A DNA stretch of 64,000 bases. Origin: Tetraselmis striata. Taxonomy: Eukaryota > Chlorophyta > Chlorodendrophyceae > Chlorodendrales > Chlorodendraceae. Below the pieces are notes generated by a model. That model ran no database searches. It was not told where the DNA came from and saw only the letters and a program-made list of their open reading frames with translations. The DNA lies in NCBI GenBank assembly GCA_006384855.1, contig VCJN01000646.1, forward strand, positions 1-64,000, in the 5' to 3' direction. The position numbers and the translations under genes are program-made. This document shows, one piece after another, positions 19,677-31,539 of the stretch (its first letter is position 1; each line of letters begins with the position of its first letter).

Positions 19677-22600
19677 ATGAACACGCCGCGCCCGCCACGA
19701 AACATGTGGGCGGAATTCCGGTGGGGGCTTCCCCGCAGGGCCCGGTATTCCGGTGCGGGAGGGGACGGGGTGGGTGGGGCCGAGGTGGGTGTCTTCCGTG
19801 GGGGGGGGGGGGGGGGGGGGTCGGCCAATCAACCCGAGTCGGCGGACTCCCTCCTCCCCCCCCTCTCCCCGCTGCCGCCGCCGCCGCCGCCTTTTTCCAC
19901 CCTCTGTTTGGACAATACTCATTGTCTGACCTGCGGCTGCTGCTGCCTGTCGGCGCAGCAACCACGGAGGTCTGACCATCGCCTCGGACACGGTGCCGCG
20001 CGAGGAGGCGGAGGCACTGTTCCGCAAGGTGGAGACACTCAAGGCGGAGGTACCCCCTTTTCCTCCCCCCCACCCCCCCCTCCTGGACATCTGTATCATT
20101 CGGGTGCATATTTATCTGGCGCGGCCGCGGGGTAACTCGGCACTGCTGCGCGGCGATGGGCGCAGTTGAGCACGGCGGAGGACCGCCTGTTAGTCGTGGA
20201 GGATGAGCTGGAGGCGCACCGCGAATTCGTGCAGGTTGACACCACCCCCGTTCCCGCCTCCCTTCACCTCACGTCCCAAAGTACGCAAGAGGTGCCTCGC
20301 CACCTTGGCCCTCGGAGCGTGCTTTCCAACCGGGGGTTCGCCATCACTTCCGGGTGGGGCTAACAGGTAGGGGAGGGGGCTGACAGGATCTTGTTTGTCC
20401 GCTGTCTCGCCGGCCGCAGCGGCTGAGCGAGGAGACCATCCGCGCAGAGGGTGTGTGCATCCGGGAGCGTGAGGCGCACACCGCGGCGCTCGCGGACGCG
20501 GAGGCTCGCGCAGCCGGCGCGGAGGGCGAGGTCAAGAAGTTGTCCGCCAAGCTGTGCGCCGCCCCGCCCCTTCTCTGAGGGCCCGGCGTGGCGTGGACCA
20601 TTGGCTGGCCCTGGGCCCAGGCCCCAGGGCGGGGGGTGAATGGGAGAGAGGGGGGGGGGGGGGGGGGGGGGCGCAGATCTGGTCTGCGCTTCATCTGGAT
20701 CGGCACCCCTTAGGGAAGGCATCTCCGGCCCAACGTGTTTTTGGTGAAGGGGAAGCTGTACTGAAATCCCCCTTGCTACCATCTAGGTCCCTATAATGTC
20801 CCGTCCTCATCGCGGAGAATGGTCGTCCGGCTTCTCTATCCAGCCCATGCACCACCTGATTACCTTTTTTGCATAACAGAAGTAACTGATTGTTACTTCT
20901 AAAATATCAAGTCGGAGATTCCCATCTACATTTGTGGGGGTATACATGCTGGTGTGATTCCGCATGACAGCGTGTTTTCTTCCTTTTGAGGAGATGAAAA
21001 GGATTAGTATGTTCGGAACTCAATGCACACTACGGGCACGACTCAGGAACGGCGTATCTGCAGCTTGTTTCCGCAGCAGTAGCCGCGGGGGCAAAAAGGG
21101 CTGGGGGTTTGTGCCCAGAGAGTAGCCTCAGGCTACTTGTCAGAGGCGGCCGATATACTATTCCGCTTTTTAGATAATCACCGCCGGTGAGTATGTTGCT
21201 GACGTACGGGTGCCGACTCGCCGCGAAGAACACAGCGAATAAGAACCCGGCCAGTCGCTCAAATGAAGATAACACAATCGTGGGACTATAGGGAATGTTC
21301 TTGTGGGTTGCATGCGAGCCCGATTTGGGGCTTGTAAGAAGGGTTCTTTTGGGTGAGTCGACGCCTGTATGCTTTTACTTGTGAAGATATCGCCTCAAAG
21401 GGGAAGGTTCGGGATGGGGGTAGGGGGAGGCGCGCAGCCCTGGGTCTGACCTCCTCGCCTGCCGGTGCGCTGCAGTGAGACGCTGGAGACCGCGGAGGCG
21501 GAGCTTCGCAGCAGACTGCAGGCCGCTGAGGCAGACGGGGAGCGTCTGCGGGCGGAGGTGGAGGCAGCGGGGACCAAGATTGCCGCGCTGGAGGGGGAGC
21601 TGGCGGGTGCGAAGGTGGGTGGCAGCGTGCTCTGGGATGGGGTGGAGTGTGGCCGGGCGGGTGGCGTGGGGACGTGGGCACTGGGGCCCCTCTGCTGCCA
21701 TCTGCTCCGTTGCCGTCCTCCCACAACGGGGAAGAGCGGACATGGCCGCCTTCCGAATCATCGCCATGGCGCCGCATGCGTTGACATAACCTGATACCAC
21801 AGCAGACACACCCTGGATCCAAGTGCGCCGACCGACCCCCCCCCCCCCCCCCCCCCCCCCTCTCCCCCCCTGTCCCCTGTAACCCCCAAATGTGCGAAGT
21901 GGAGTGAGTCAGAAGTAGTTCAATGAATATCAGAGCACTGCAGCTTGCACATATTTGGCGCTGACATGTAACAGGGTGCACTTCGAAAAGAACTTCCGGA
22001 TGCCGCTGGAAATGCCTGGATCATTAGGTGCTATCGATGGTCTTTTGTTTGGGGTGGGGGGATGGGTTGGGGGGGGGGGGGAGGGGACAACACAGAGGCA
22101 GCGGATGGTAACAGATAGTCTGGGGAAGCGATGTATGTTCCCTCGCTCGTGGTGCCCCCCCCCCCCCCCCCCCCCTCCAGCTACCACCACCACCACAGAG
22201 TGACCCCCCCCCCCCCCCCCCCTTGACCTCGCCCCGCAGGCCCAGCTGGTGGACCAGGCGCGCATGCAGGAGGAGCTCTCCGCGGCGCTCAAGGGTAAAG
22301 AGGCAGCTGAGGAGGGGCGCTCCAACATGGCGTCCACGCTGCAGGAACTGAAAATTGTGGTGGGCAAGGAGCGCGAGGAGGCAGAGAGGTGCCCCCCCCC
22401 CCCCCCCCCCCCCTTTTGGGCCTCTTCCTGCATCTCGCATCCCCCGGTCTGCCCTCCTGGTGATCAGGGCGAGGCGTAACCCATTTCCTCATTAACTCAT
22501 TGCAGTATTATGGTGAGCACTTGGATCGCTCACAGCTCACTGTAACAGCGCGTTTGGTTCAGTACTTGGGTGCACAATGATGTTTACGCCCCCCTCATGA

Positions 22601-24893
22601 GGAAGGCAAAAAACTGTACTTCTCTCGGAAATCATACCATGAAGTTTAGACTCACATACTGCATAGTGTTTCGTTGGTTTGGGGGACCCAGTACACTGGC
22701 TGGGTAGTTGGCCCAAACGACCTTACACGCTATTCCCTGCTGCCGACCCCCCCCCCCCCCCCCCCTCCCCCCCTCTGCCTCGGCTGCCCCCCCGTTAGTC
22801 TGATGAAGAAGCTAAAGGAGACAGAAGCAGCGCTGGCGACCCGCGAGGTGGCGGCTGACGCGAAGGAGGCCAGCCTCACCATCCAGAAGCAGGACCTGGA
22901 GTCTACCAAGGCGAATTCAGCCCCCCCCCCCCCCCCCCCCCTCTCGGGGGGCGACGAAATGAATGGCCGTCACCCCCCCCCCCCCCCCCCCCCCCGCCCC
23001 CACGCACGCGCCCTCTCTTTCTTTCCTTTCCCCTGTCCTGTCCTTCCTGCTCTTGAGCCCTGCTTCCCTCAGCCCAAACCTGCTCTTTTCCGAGTCGGCG
23101 ATCTAGTTCACGTTCTTCTTGGGCGTCACCAGCGTGAGGGCGTTGTTCCATCTCATGGTGTCCTGTGCGCCGCTGACCTACTAGTGGGCAGGTGACATTT
23201 GTGTCTATATCTATGGGGTGATGTTCCTTGTGATCAGCTAACCAATGGCCCCATCCTTATTTGTAACCGCACCCTAAACTCTCAACCCCCGCGAACAGCC
23301 ACAATAAACAACCAACCTCCGTCCCAAAATCCTATTCCGACACCTTCACCCTACGGCCTTGAAACCCTGGACCATATCCGAGCCCTGAACCCAACCCGAT
23401 TTTTCACCCTGAAAGATCGCCCCCTGGTGCCAATCGCCATGGCCGGCCCCACTCCCTTGCCCCCGGCCTGATCTCGAACCAACCACCTCATCCGGAGCTC
23501 GAGTCCAACGCTGTATTGGCGAGCGTGCAGCCGCAGCTCACAAATCAGGCAATTCGCTGTACGGGGTGATATGATCCTGGTTAGTACCGTGCCAATCCGC
23601 GCTGGCGGCAGACACGGTGAAGGACTGACCATTGGTCACAAGCAACACTCCCCATTTATATTGTGTATACCGCTATCATCACAGGCGGCGCTGCAGCGCG
23701 ACCGCGAGGCTCTGGACAACCGCGACCTGGCCATGGACGAGCGCGAGGCGGCAATCAGAGCTACGGAGGCCGCGGCCGCAAAGCTCAGGGCGGACGCGGA
23801 GGCCAACGCGGCGGAGGCGGTCCGTGAGGCGGAGGAGGCGCGCAAGCTGTGAGCCCCCCCCCCCCCCCCCCCCCCTGTGCAGTGGGCTGCGATCCGAGCC
23901 CGTATGCGGGTGCCGACGCACCGTAAGAAGCCTTATCATGAGCCCCGAATTGGGCTTGCTTGCAAGTTGGAACCTCTGCAGGCATTCCTCATAGTAACGC
24001 TATCGTTGCGTCTGCAATTGTCCTCTGCCAGGCAGGCCAGGTTCGCATTCGCAGTAATGTTTGCTGCATTGGTGCACGCAGCTCCTGTTAGTGCTGCTAC
24101 TTGCCCTTCTCCATGCATGCCACATCTCCACATACGGGTCCTCCCGTTACATTTCTATAAGCAGGTATCCATGGGCATCACTGTGTCACTTGAGCCTGCC
24201 CTGGCTGCCAGAGGTCAAATGCAGACGAAACTGAAGCAAAACTGGAGCAAACCCTCTCGCTGGTTGCATGCAAGCCCAGTTTGAGGCTTATAGGAAGGTT
24301 TACTATAGGTTCGCATCGCCCCCCTGTACATACATACATACAGTGCACGGCTAAAACTGGGCTTGCGTGCAACAAATAGGAATACTCGCCACCGTTCCGC
24401 TGTAGTTTCATCTGCATTTGACCTCTTGTGCGCAGCGCAGCGCAGGGCAGGTTCGAATTGATGGTTATTTCCCAGCGCCAGCGGCCTTCTGCGCAGTTGT
24501 TGATCCAGTTGCGAGTGTGAACTCAAGCCAGCAACGGGTTGTATACCATATATATTCCACAAATAGACACATCTGCTTTGATATTTAGTGTAAATTGTTC
24601 TACGGATCACCGTTTGAGTGTGCTACTGTTTACCGTTTGACAGCGCTACTGTTCACCGGTTTGACTAGTTGGCCAGGTTGTTGCGGTCTCCATATGAATG
24701 CAGGACTGGCGTTATGCTGCGGGATACTCAGATGAGATGCAGCAATGCGTTAGCACGACCGCCTCGGCGGCGCACTTTGAATGGGTTGTGGTGTTTTTAG
24801 GCGGGTTTCAGTGTATGTACTGGGTTCCAGGGTCGAACACTTGAAGCTCTGAAACCCTGCGTAAACCCTAAATCCCTGTAATACCCCCTGCGA

Positions 24894-24981
<88 letters not shown>

Positions 24982-26621
24982 CGCGGAAATAAAGACATGG
25001 CGCCCGTCCTTGTGGCTGTCATGGCACTGATTGCCCGGCTGCCCGCGCGGGCGTTGTTTCCACGCCAGGATGGACGCCAGCGTGGCACGCGCAAGCGCAG
25101 CGGCGGCGGCCGAAGCGGAGCTGGGGGTGCGGCAGAAGGCAGTGACCGCGGAGGCGGCAGCCAGCACCAAGGCGGCGGCGGCGGCAGAGAAGGCGCGCAA
25201 GGACACGGCGGCGCGCGAGCGGGCGCTGGCGGTGCGCGAGATGGGGCTGGAGCGCGCGGCCGCGGAGGCGGAGGAGACCCACCGGGCGGCGGCGGCGGCG
25301 GTGGAGGCGCAGCGCACGGCGGCGGCCGCGGCGCACGCGGCGGCGGCAGCGGAGGCGGAGGAGGCAGCGGCCGCCAGGGCGGCGGCGGAGGAAGGCGTGG
25401 CGGCGGCGGCGGCCAAGGAGGCGGAGGTCAAGGCGCAGCTGGCGTCGCTGATGGAGCTGCAGGTGGAGCTGGGTCGGGAGAAAGCCCGGCTGGAGGCGAA
25501 GGAGAAGTCCCTCGCGGCCAGGTGCGCGCCGCTGGGGCTGCTCTTCCCGGCCATCGCTTCCCTTCATGCAATAATGCTATTATGTGGATGCATGTTTTGA
25601 ACAATGCTATTCAGTGAGTTTTTGCACCCGAAATATACCACATAAAACTGCACAGCGTTGAAACATGTGCGGCAAAACTTTCCAGTTTGGGGCGGGCGCA
25701 AACCCAATTCAGTGGCGCAGTGCACCAGCAAAACACAGAGCTTTCACCTCTGAGGACAAATGCCCGGTGTATCAGGCTGTATGTGTTATTTCGGTCTTTT
25801 CCGGGAGGTCGCACACCTCCAGGTTCTTATATAGCCCGCAGTGCGCTGGCTTTCCGCGGCAACGTGCAGCCGGTGTGCGCTGTCCCGTCTCTCACCTCCC
25901 CCCGGCCCCGGTCCCGCAGTGAGGAGGAGGTAGCCGCTGCCGCGGAGGCGTGCACCCAGCGTGAGCAGGCGCTCCAGCGGCGTGAGGCAGAGCTGAAGGA
26001 GGCCCCCACTGAGGTGCGCGCCGCAGGCCTGGCGGCATTCATTACGTCTTGCAGCGGCCGCGGCGCCTATGCCGGAGATACAGGAAAGGGCCCATGCAAC
26101 ACTGTTTATGTGAATGTAATGCCTACAGTGCATATAGTGCATGGATGTATGGAGAGCAGTGTGATGTGCCGTGAACCGCGCTTTGGGTTCGCTGCATGTC
26201 ATTTGTATTTTTGCCCCCCCCCCCCCCCCCCCCCCCTTTACTAGAGGAAAAACTCCACGTATTCGCAAATCTACCACAGTACACCATGGCTGCAGCACGG
26301 AATCTCCAACGTGATTGTGCAAATTGCGTCCTTTGTTTTTGCCACTTGCAAACCCATTGGAATGGTAGGGCAACCAGGCGCTGGTTCCACCGACATGAGG
26401 TTATGTCCCCGTCGACTTATTCCCGCTCGATCTACATGGTGCTGCTGCTTTCATCTTTTGGTGCAGAGACTTCACAGGTTTCCGTCTTGAGGGATTGGGT
26501 TCAATAGTCATGCTTTGATTATCAGGGGTTTGCAACACGATTGCCCTTACTTCCTTGTAATTTTACGCGACACACGATCCCAACTATATCTTACGGCATT
26601 CGATGCCAAAGATGTTCCACG

Positions 26622-26653
<32 letters not shown>

Positions 26654-28681
26654 CTCCCCCTCCCCCCCCCCTCTCCCCCCCCCCCCCCCCCCGGCCCCCA
26701 CCTCCTGCTATCTCCCCCTTGGGAGTGCATTCTGGTGACTTGGCAACAGACTGACCGCCCCCTCTGTGTGTGCCCCCACAGCCCCCAGCAGCCCAGGCCC
26801 AGCCCAAGCCCAAGCGCGCCAGCGCCAAGCGGCGCAGCACCGTCGCCACCCCCGCGCCGGTGCAGCCCGCCCCTGCCCCGAGCTCGGCGGCGCAGGGTGC
26901 GACTTCTGTGGACACGGAGGCGCCCACTCCGGCAGACCCGCCCCAGGTCCCCCTCCCCCATCCCATCCCCACCCCACACCCTCTTCTGCCAACTCCGGCT
27001 GCAGGGTTGAAATTCCCATATCCGACTTCGTTGGCTCATCTCCTGGCGCACAATACCTGCTGACTGTTTGAAAACGGATTCGGAAATATTCGTAGTAGTA
27101 AGCAGAGAAGTGAATTCCCCTGTAGAGGGCTGACGTGCGCATGTCGGCCGCACCGCTGCGTTCTTCAGTGATACGGGCGTGTGGGCCGTAGTTAGCACAC
27201 CTGCGGTGCATGCACGATTCATAGGAAAATTTATGCATAGAATTTACACACTCAATGAGTACACTGCCAATTTGCCGCCGCAATCATGTGCCGAAACATT
27301 TCGTTGCTATGGGGACCTGGTGAGACAGCTACATGATACAGTGCTGACCGTCAGCTTGATTCTCTTGATTTTATTGGAGCTAGCGAGCGCATCCGCCGTC
27401 AACGATGACGAGACCGGGCACTGACACTATACCTCGAAAATGCTGACATATAAACATGTGGTCGCCGAGAGCAGTGTGCCAGCGTCGCAAGTCATTGATT
27501 CGATCAACAACGCAAGTAAGAAAGAGGTGGAAAACAGTCGCGCGGCAACGGCAATGATAGGTTGGCCGGCGTCGCAGCCGGTATACACTTTTCCACAAAA
27601 ATCACATATCCGTATATGAAGAGACAACGATGCACTGTTTTCCTCCGGCCAAACAGCTGCGGACACTGCTGCCAATTTTTTTCACCATCAAACCGCAACG
27701 GTACAGATACGGCACGTAAACCACAAAAAATATTGACTGTCTTTACATGGATGGTGACAATGGTATGAATACCCAAACTGCGGCACCTCCCCACAGGTAG
27801 GAGTGACACCGCAGCCCCCCCTCCCTCCCCTCCCCCCCCCCACTCAGTCTCTCGAGGCACGTCGCCGCGCTGACGGGGGGTGCTCTGCACTCAGGGCTCC
27901 CAGCGCAGGTCCACGCGGCTTCAGTCGCAAGCCACCTCAGGCGCAGTCGCAGGTGCGCTTCGTGTCCTCCTGCGCTTGCTCTGCTCCCCTGGGACTGCGC
28001 CGCGCCCATTCCAACACTGATGCACATATGTGCTGATGCGCGGCGCTCGTGCCGGGTGGTTCCTGCCAGGCGGGGAGGGCGGCGAGGAGGAGATCGGATC
28101 CGCGCCCGCCCCCAAGAAGCGCAAGTAACTATCCCTGCGCCCTCTCCATCGCCGCACCGGCTGCTGTATCGGCGGCGCCCAAACATGCTGTTTATGTGCC
28201 CGGGTTGCGGTGTAAAAGAATTAAGGTTTTGTCAATGCATTGTGTCGATTGACAAGCTTAATCGCACCATAATCGCACGCACCTGCGCCCCGCAGCAGCC
28301 GAGCCTCCACCAAGTCCAACGCCACCACAGAGAAGCCGACGGCCAGGAAGCGGGCGAGGTCCTCCAAGGTGGCCACTGAGGCAGCTGGTAGGTCCCCCCC
28401 CCCCCCCCCCCCTTCCCTATTGCGCCTTACCTGCGGGGCTTACCTGCGCGGCAGTGCCGCGTAATGACGCTATGCCCACTTTCGCTGCAGATGGCGAGGA
28501 TCCGCCGAGCCAAGATGACGTGGGCACTTCATCCCGCGGCAGGCCGCGCAGGAGCTCTGCCAAGTGCGCCCCGCGGGCCCCCCAGATACCCGCCAGCCTC
28601 ACACGGCCCTCCCCTCCCGCAGCCGCCATACGCCGGCGGGTTTCATGTCGCCGGCGGACAGCTGCCTGCTGGGCGCTGTAG
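19677..28681 (+). CDS. Long coiled-coil protein with basic AT-hook tail, 15 exons, about 669 aa
   Basis: Exons, all phase-consistent: 19677-19720 (tentative first), 19959-20049, 20166-20234, 20420-20553, 21476-21614, 22240-22388, 22799-22910, 23685-23848, 25069-25521, 25920-26013, 26782-26946, 27895-27952, 28070-28124, 28296-28387 and 28491-28681, summing to 2010 nt. Residues ~20-480 are almost unbroken heptad coiled coil (for example VKKLSAKLETLETAEAEL across one junction), with an Ala/Glu-rich centre (exon 25069). Residues ~484-538 are Pro/Ala/Ser-rich and basic. The tail has PKKRK (~572-576), TARKRARSSK and an AT-hook, SRGRPRRSSAK (~621-631). This points to a nuclear structural or chromatin-bound protein, perhaps functionally like plant lamina NMCP/CRWN proteins; homology is not shown. 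Most introns hold long C-tracts; intron 22911-23684 would be GC-AG. The start and last exon are the least certain parts. Confidence 0.78.
20878..20900. repeat. Short perfect inverted repeat in an intron
   Basis: AGAAGTAAC, five bases, then GTTACTTCT. It is inside the 922-bp intron 20554-21475. It may be the middle of a small palindromic element; nothing else is visible. Confidence 0.6.
21296..21345. repeat. Dispersed intronic repeat, copy 1
   Basis: GGTTGCATGCGAGCCCGAT and following GGGGCTTGTAAGAAGG match copies near 24257 (direct), 23945 and 24358 (inverted), all in introns of the coiled-coil gene. Probably the end of a small non-autonomous element. Confidence 0.6.
24195..24450. repeat. Inverted-repeat (MITE-like) element in an intron
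   Basis: The left arm AGAGGTCAAATGCAGAC (24210) and right arm AGAGGTCAAATGCAGAT (reverse complement, ending 24429) face each other. Further inward both arms share TTGCA(T/C)GCAAGCCCAGTTT. An outer match CCTGCCCTG extends the arms. About 220-250 bp in total, with no coding capacity. No clear target duplication was found. Confidence 0.65.
24894..24980 (+). repeat. (TG)n microsatellite, about 43 repeats
   Basis: Uninterrupted TG dinucleotide run in the intron before the largest coiled-coil exon (25069-25521). Confidence 0.97.
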
Positions 28682-28689
28682 TCCACGCG

Positions 28690-29440
28690 GACCGGACCCT
28701 ATTCACCACCGCCCCGTGTGCCCCGTTGCCCGGAACTCAGGTCGTTGGCGCTGCGGCGTCTGGAGTGAGCCGTGTGGAGTAGGCACCAACACACGCATTG
28801 CCAGCGGCCTGCGGACAGCAGCAGTCGCTCCGGGCCCACGTTTGGAGTAGGCCCTGTCTCGATGTCATCATGGAATGTGGATGAACGAATAAGTTATTTC
28901 TGGCATAGGGACGACTTGGTTTAAGAACATTGCAACCATCCCCTGCGGTGCGCTCATTCATCCTTATTACCTGCTCCAGTTCACGGCTGGTTGCGGATGC
29001 AACTGACTCGGTGGTAGGGTTGACGGCGGTAGCAGTATAGTCACGTACCAGCGCCATTGGCGCCGTTGAGGCTATCGGCTGTCGCCGCGCGACGTACATT
29101 CTCAGGTGGCTGTGGCATATGTCTCGGTAATGCGCAGTGTCTGGTAGGCAGGGTGATCGCCGTAGCCCGTGGGGTGAGCTGCCGGGAAGGGATGGTGGCG
29201 GTGATGCGGCTGGCAGAGGCGCCGCCGCCCGCCCGCAAGCCCCGCGCTAGAGCCTGAGCGCGCTGGAGCCTGATACTTGTGGCCTGGCGCAGAGGTAGCT
29301 ACACCTTCAGTTAGTAGAGTCACAGTGCACTTCGTGCACCATATCGAGTAGGCAGCCATATAGTCATAACTACCTTTCTGGCCATCCCCTATTTATGGCC
29401 CTCAGAGGCATGGCATAGTCATTGGGCACTTCGTAATGAT
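28690..29440. other. Downstream flank of the coiled-coil gene
   Basis: No firm gene. A plus-strand frame ends RLAEAPPPARKPRARA at 29257 after an AG acceptor-like site, and its composition resembles the basic tail of the upstream gene. It could be an alternative last exon. No polyadenylation signal could be picked with confidence. Confidence 0.35.
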
Positions 29441-29820
29441 ACTACTGTAGTGATCACACTCATATGTCTTGGGGGCTGTTGCCGCGGGTCTCGGCTTGCG
29501 TGCATGGTACCCTGGGCGGCATTCTCTCTGCCGGTGTGCAGATGGCCAAGTCTGATGCGTGGGCTCGTGCCCATTCTGCGTCTTCTCATGTTGCTGCTTC
29601 CACCTCGCAGTCGCTGTAGAGGACCTTTCTGATTGTCCCTTTTTTTTGGTGATTCCCTGATATCGCCTTCTGTTGCTAGCTCATGTAACTATATATGTTT
29701 TATGAACCAGTGTACGACTATATGCCTGTATACCGCGCCCGTCCTGTAGTTTACACTCGTAATATAGACCACTACTCACTGTAGTAGAGTTGTATATATT
29801 ATGTAGTATACGCCTGCCTG
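29440..29820 (+). mobile_element. Fragment of retroelement 3' part, plus strand
   Basis: The stretch around CTTGCGTGCATGGTACC and GGGCGGCATTCTCTCTGCCG (about 29492-29530) matches the minus strand of 31540-31810, and TAGCTCATGTAACTATAT follows in both. It is a truncated, older copy of the same element. Confidence 0.6.
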
Positions 29821-30365
29821 GGAAGGAGGGGTTTTGGCCCCGCACAATACCTTCGGGGGTGATATGGGGGTTTTGGGCAGCGCGCTCTACACCGGTCCAG
29901 AGGGGGGTCTGGGGCTCTAAGCGACTGGCCACTACTGTGGCGGTCCGGCGCCCGCGCCCCGGTCAGGTCGGGTTGCGGACCTCTAGATTACTCTACGAGG
30001 TACTGGAAACCTGTCATGATGGCTGATGACGGCGTGGCGGTGTGAGCAGGTCTGCGCGGTGTCAAGGCAGAGTCGGCCGGTCGGGGTGTTTAGAGATACA
30101 TTGTATACGAAGAAGTAACGGCTATGCTACGGTATAAATCCAGAAAACCTGATATTTACCCGATGGACGACGGTTGGACCTACCCCTGTTTAACCCCCTT
30201 CTGACGAGGGTTACTAGGAGGGTAACCTGAACTGCGACAAGCCCTTTTTCAGGTGTAAAATGGGTGATCTCACCTACCGCAGTGCAGATGTGTGTTCAGG
30301 GATGGAAATCCCTGTCTGTAGGGTCGTTCACTACAAGGTTGGTAGTGCAAGTTTTTGTCCACTTC

Positions 30366-30391
30366 GGGGGGGGGGGGGGGGGGGGGGGGGG
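30366..30391 (+). repeat. G homopolymer, about 26 bases
   Basis: One of the longest uninterrupted G runs in the window. It sits just outside the dispersed repeat that starts at about 30468. Confidence 0.9.
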
Positions 30392-30467
30392 CTGCTTGCG
30401 TACTTATGAGCAAAGCTGACAGTAAGATGGCCCGCACATCCCGCCGCGGTGTGACGACGGGCATGGC

Positions 30468-30826
30468 AATTGAAATTGAAATTGATTACACCTGCTAGTC
30501 TGCTGCGTCCACTGTCCCAGACTGAGTTGTTCTTAGGACCTGCTATCCCTGACCATGGTAGGGAACACTAGGTGTAATTACAGCTCAAGCTAACGGCCTT
30601 CCTCCAGTGTGCCCAAGCCCCTCCTCCTTCCTGCGGGCTGAAGCTAGGACAGCAGCGCACCCCTGCTGTCCCTACCCAAGTCAGGCCTATCCCATTCAGA
30701 GCTCAGCAGGCAAGCTTAGGCAGCCAAAGCGTCCCGCCTGCAGCTACCAAGGTGAGATGGGGGAAGGGGGCTGACCGGAATAGCTATGTGGTGATCAGTA
30801 TTTATCCACCGCTGAGCCGGCTAGTA
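30468..30826. repeat. Dispersed repeat, unsplit copy (about 360 bp)
   Basis: It begins with an A/T microsatellite (TTGAAATTGAAATTG) and contains AGTCTGCTGCGTCCACT and CTTAGGACCTGCTATCC. It ends near AGCCGGCTAG. The first half matches 39068-39251 and the second half 48373-48556, where a large TIR element splits it. Read on the minus strand, the microsatellite would be a retroposon-type 3' tail, so a SINE or LINE tail is possible; no clear Pol III boxes were found. Confidence 0.75.
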
Positions 30827-31539
30827 TGATTTTCGGGCATGGCACATTAAATAGTACAACAACATTCGCTAACAGATGCCAAGGCAACAAGTTGGCACCT
30901 CAGGAAAGCGCATCGCCCATGCATCTCGAGCAGTCGCGCAGCACCCACACAACGCCAGTCTCAGCAGTCAGCAAACACAGCACCCACCCCGACTTCCCCT
31001 CTGCCGTACTAGGAAGTCGGTGTAAGCGAGAAGCCTACCTAGGGCGGGCTAGGAACTCCGTACTCGCTGCGCGGACTCGTACTGGCACCATTAATTATAT
31101 TAACAATTGTATCCGACCAGTGAGATACCGCCACCGCGTTTCATCCAGCTCATCTGCCCAGCAATGACGGGCAAGTCGCAATGCCCGTTATGCAAGGAGA
31201 CCTTCTCCCGTAGCGACAAGGTCAGTGAACATCTGAAGCACAAAGCGATGACAGTGGTAATTCTGATGAACATTCTTTAAGCAGCTCTGCCCAACAGTCT
31301 CTCAATTATGGATTTTATAGGTCTCTCCAGCTCAAGAACAAGCGCGGGTGTCATGCACTAAACATGTGCAATGAAGCGAAAATGCGTTATTTTGACCGTA
31401 TGTTTGAAAAGTATCATGGGTGAGGGCATAATCCCCTCCCCCATTACCCCGCCTCCACTGCGGTCCATCCCCCGCATTCGGCGGTTCCTACAATCTACAA
31501 CCCGGATGTAGACTGTAGTTTTCAGACACGCATATTAGC

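Noticed and set aside
19437-20135. Long Pro/Gly/Arg-rich frames on both strands at the start of the coiled-coil gene
   Set aside because: C- and G-tracts generate them; they conflict with the phase-consistent exons.
23441-23600. tRNA-derived SINE in an intron
   Set aside because: A B-box-like GGTTCGAGATC on the minus strand stands alone, with no convincing A box, tail or second copy in the window.
24868-25567. Long minus-strand frames opposite the largest coiled-coil exon (Ser/Ala/Arg-rich)
   Set aside because: They mirror the Ala/Glu repeats of the plus-strand exon, run through the TG microsatellite and lack splice continuity. The plus strand carries heptads and matching phases.
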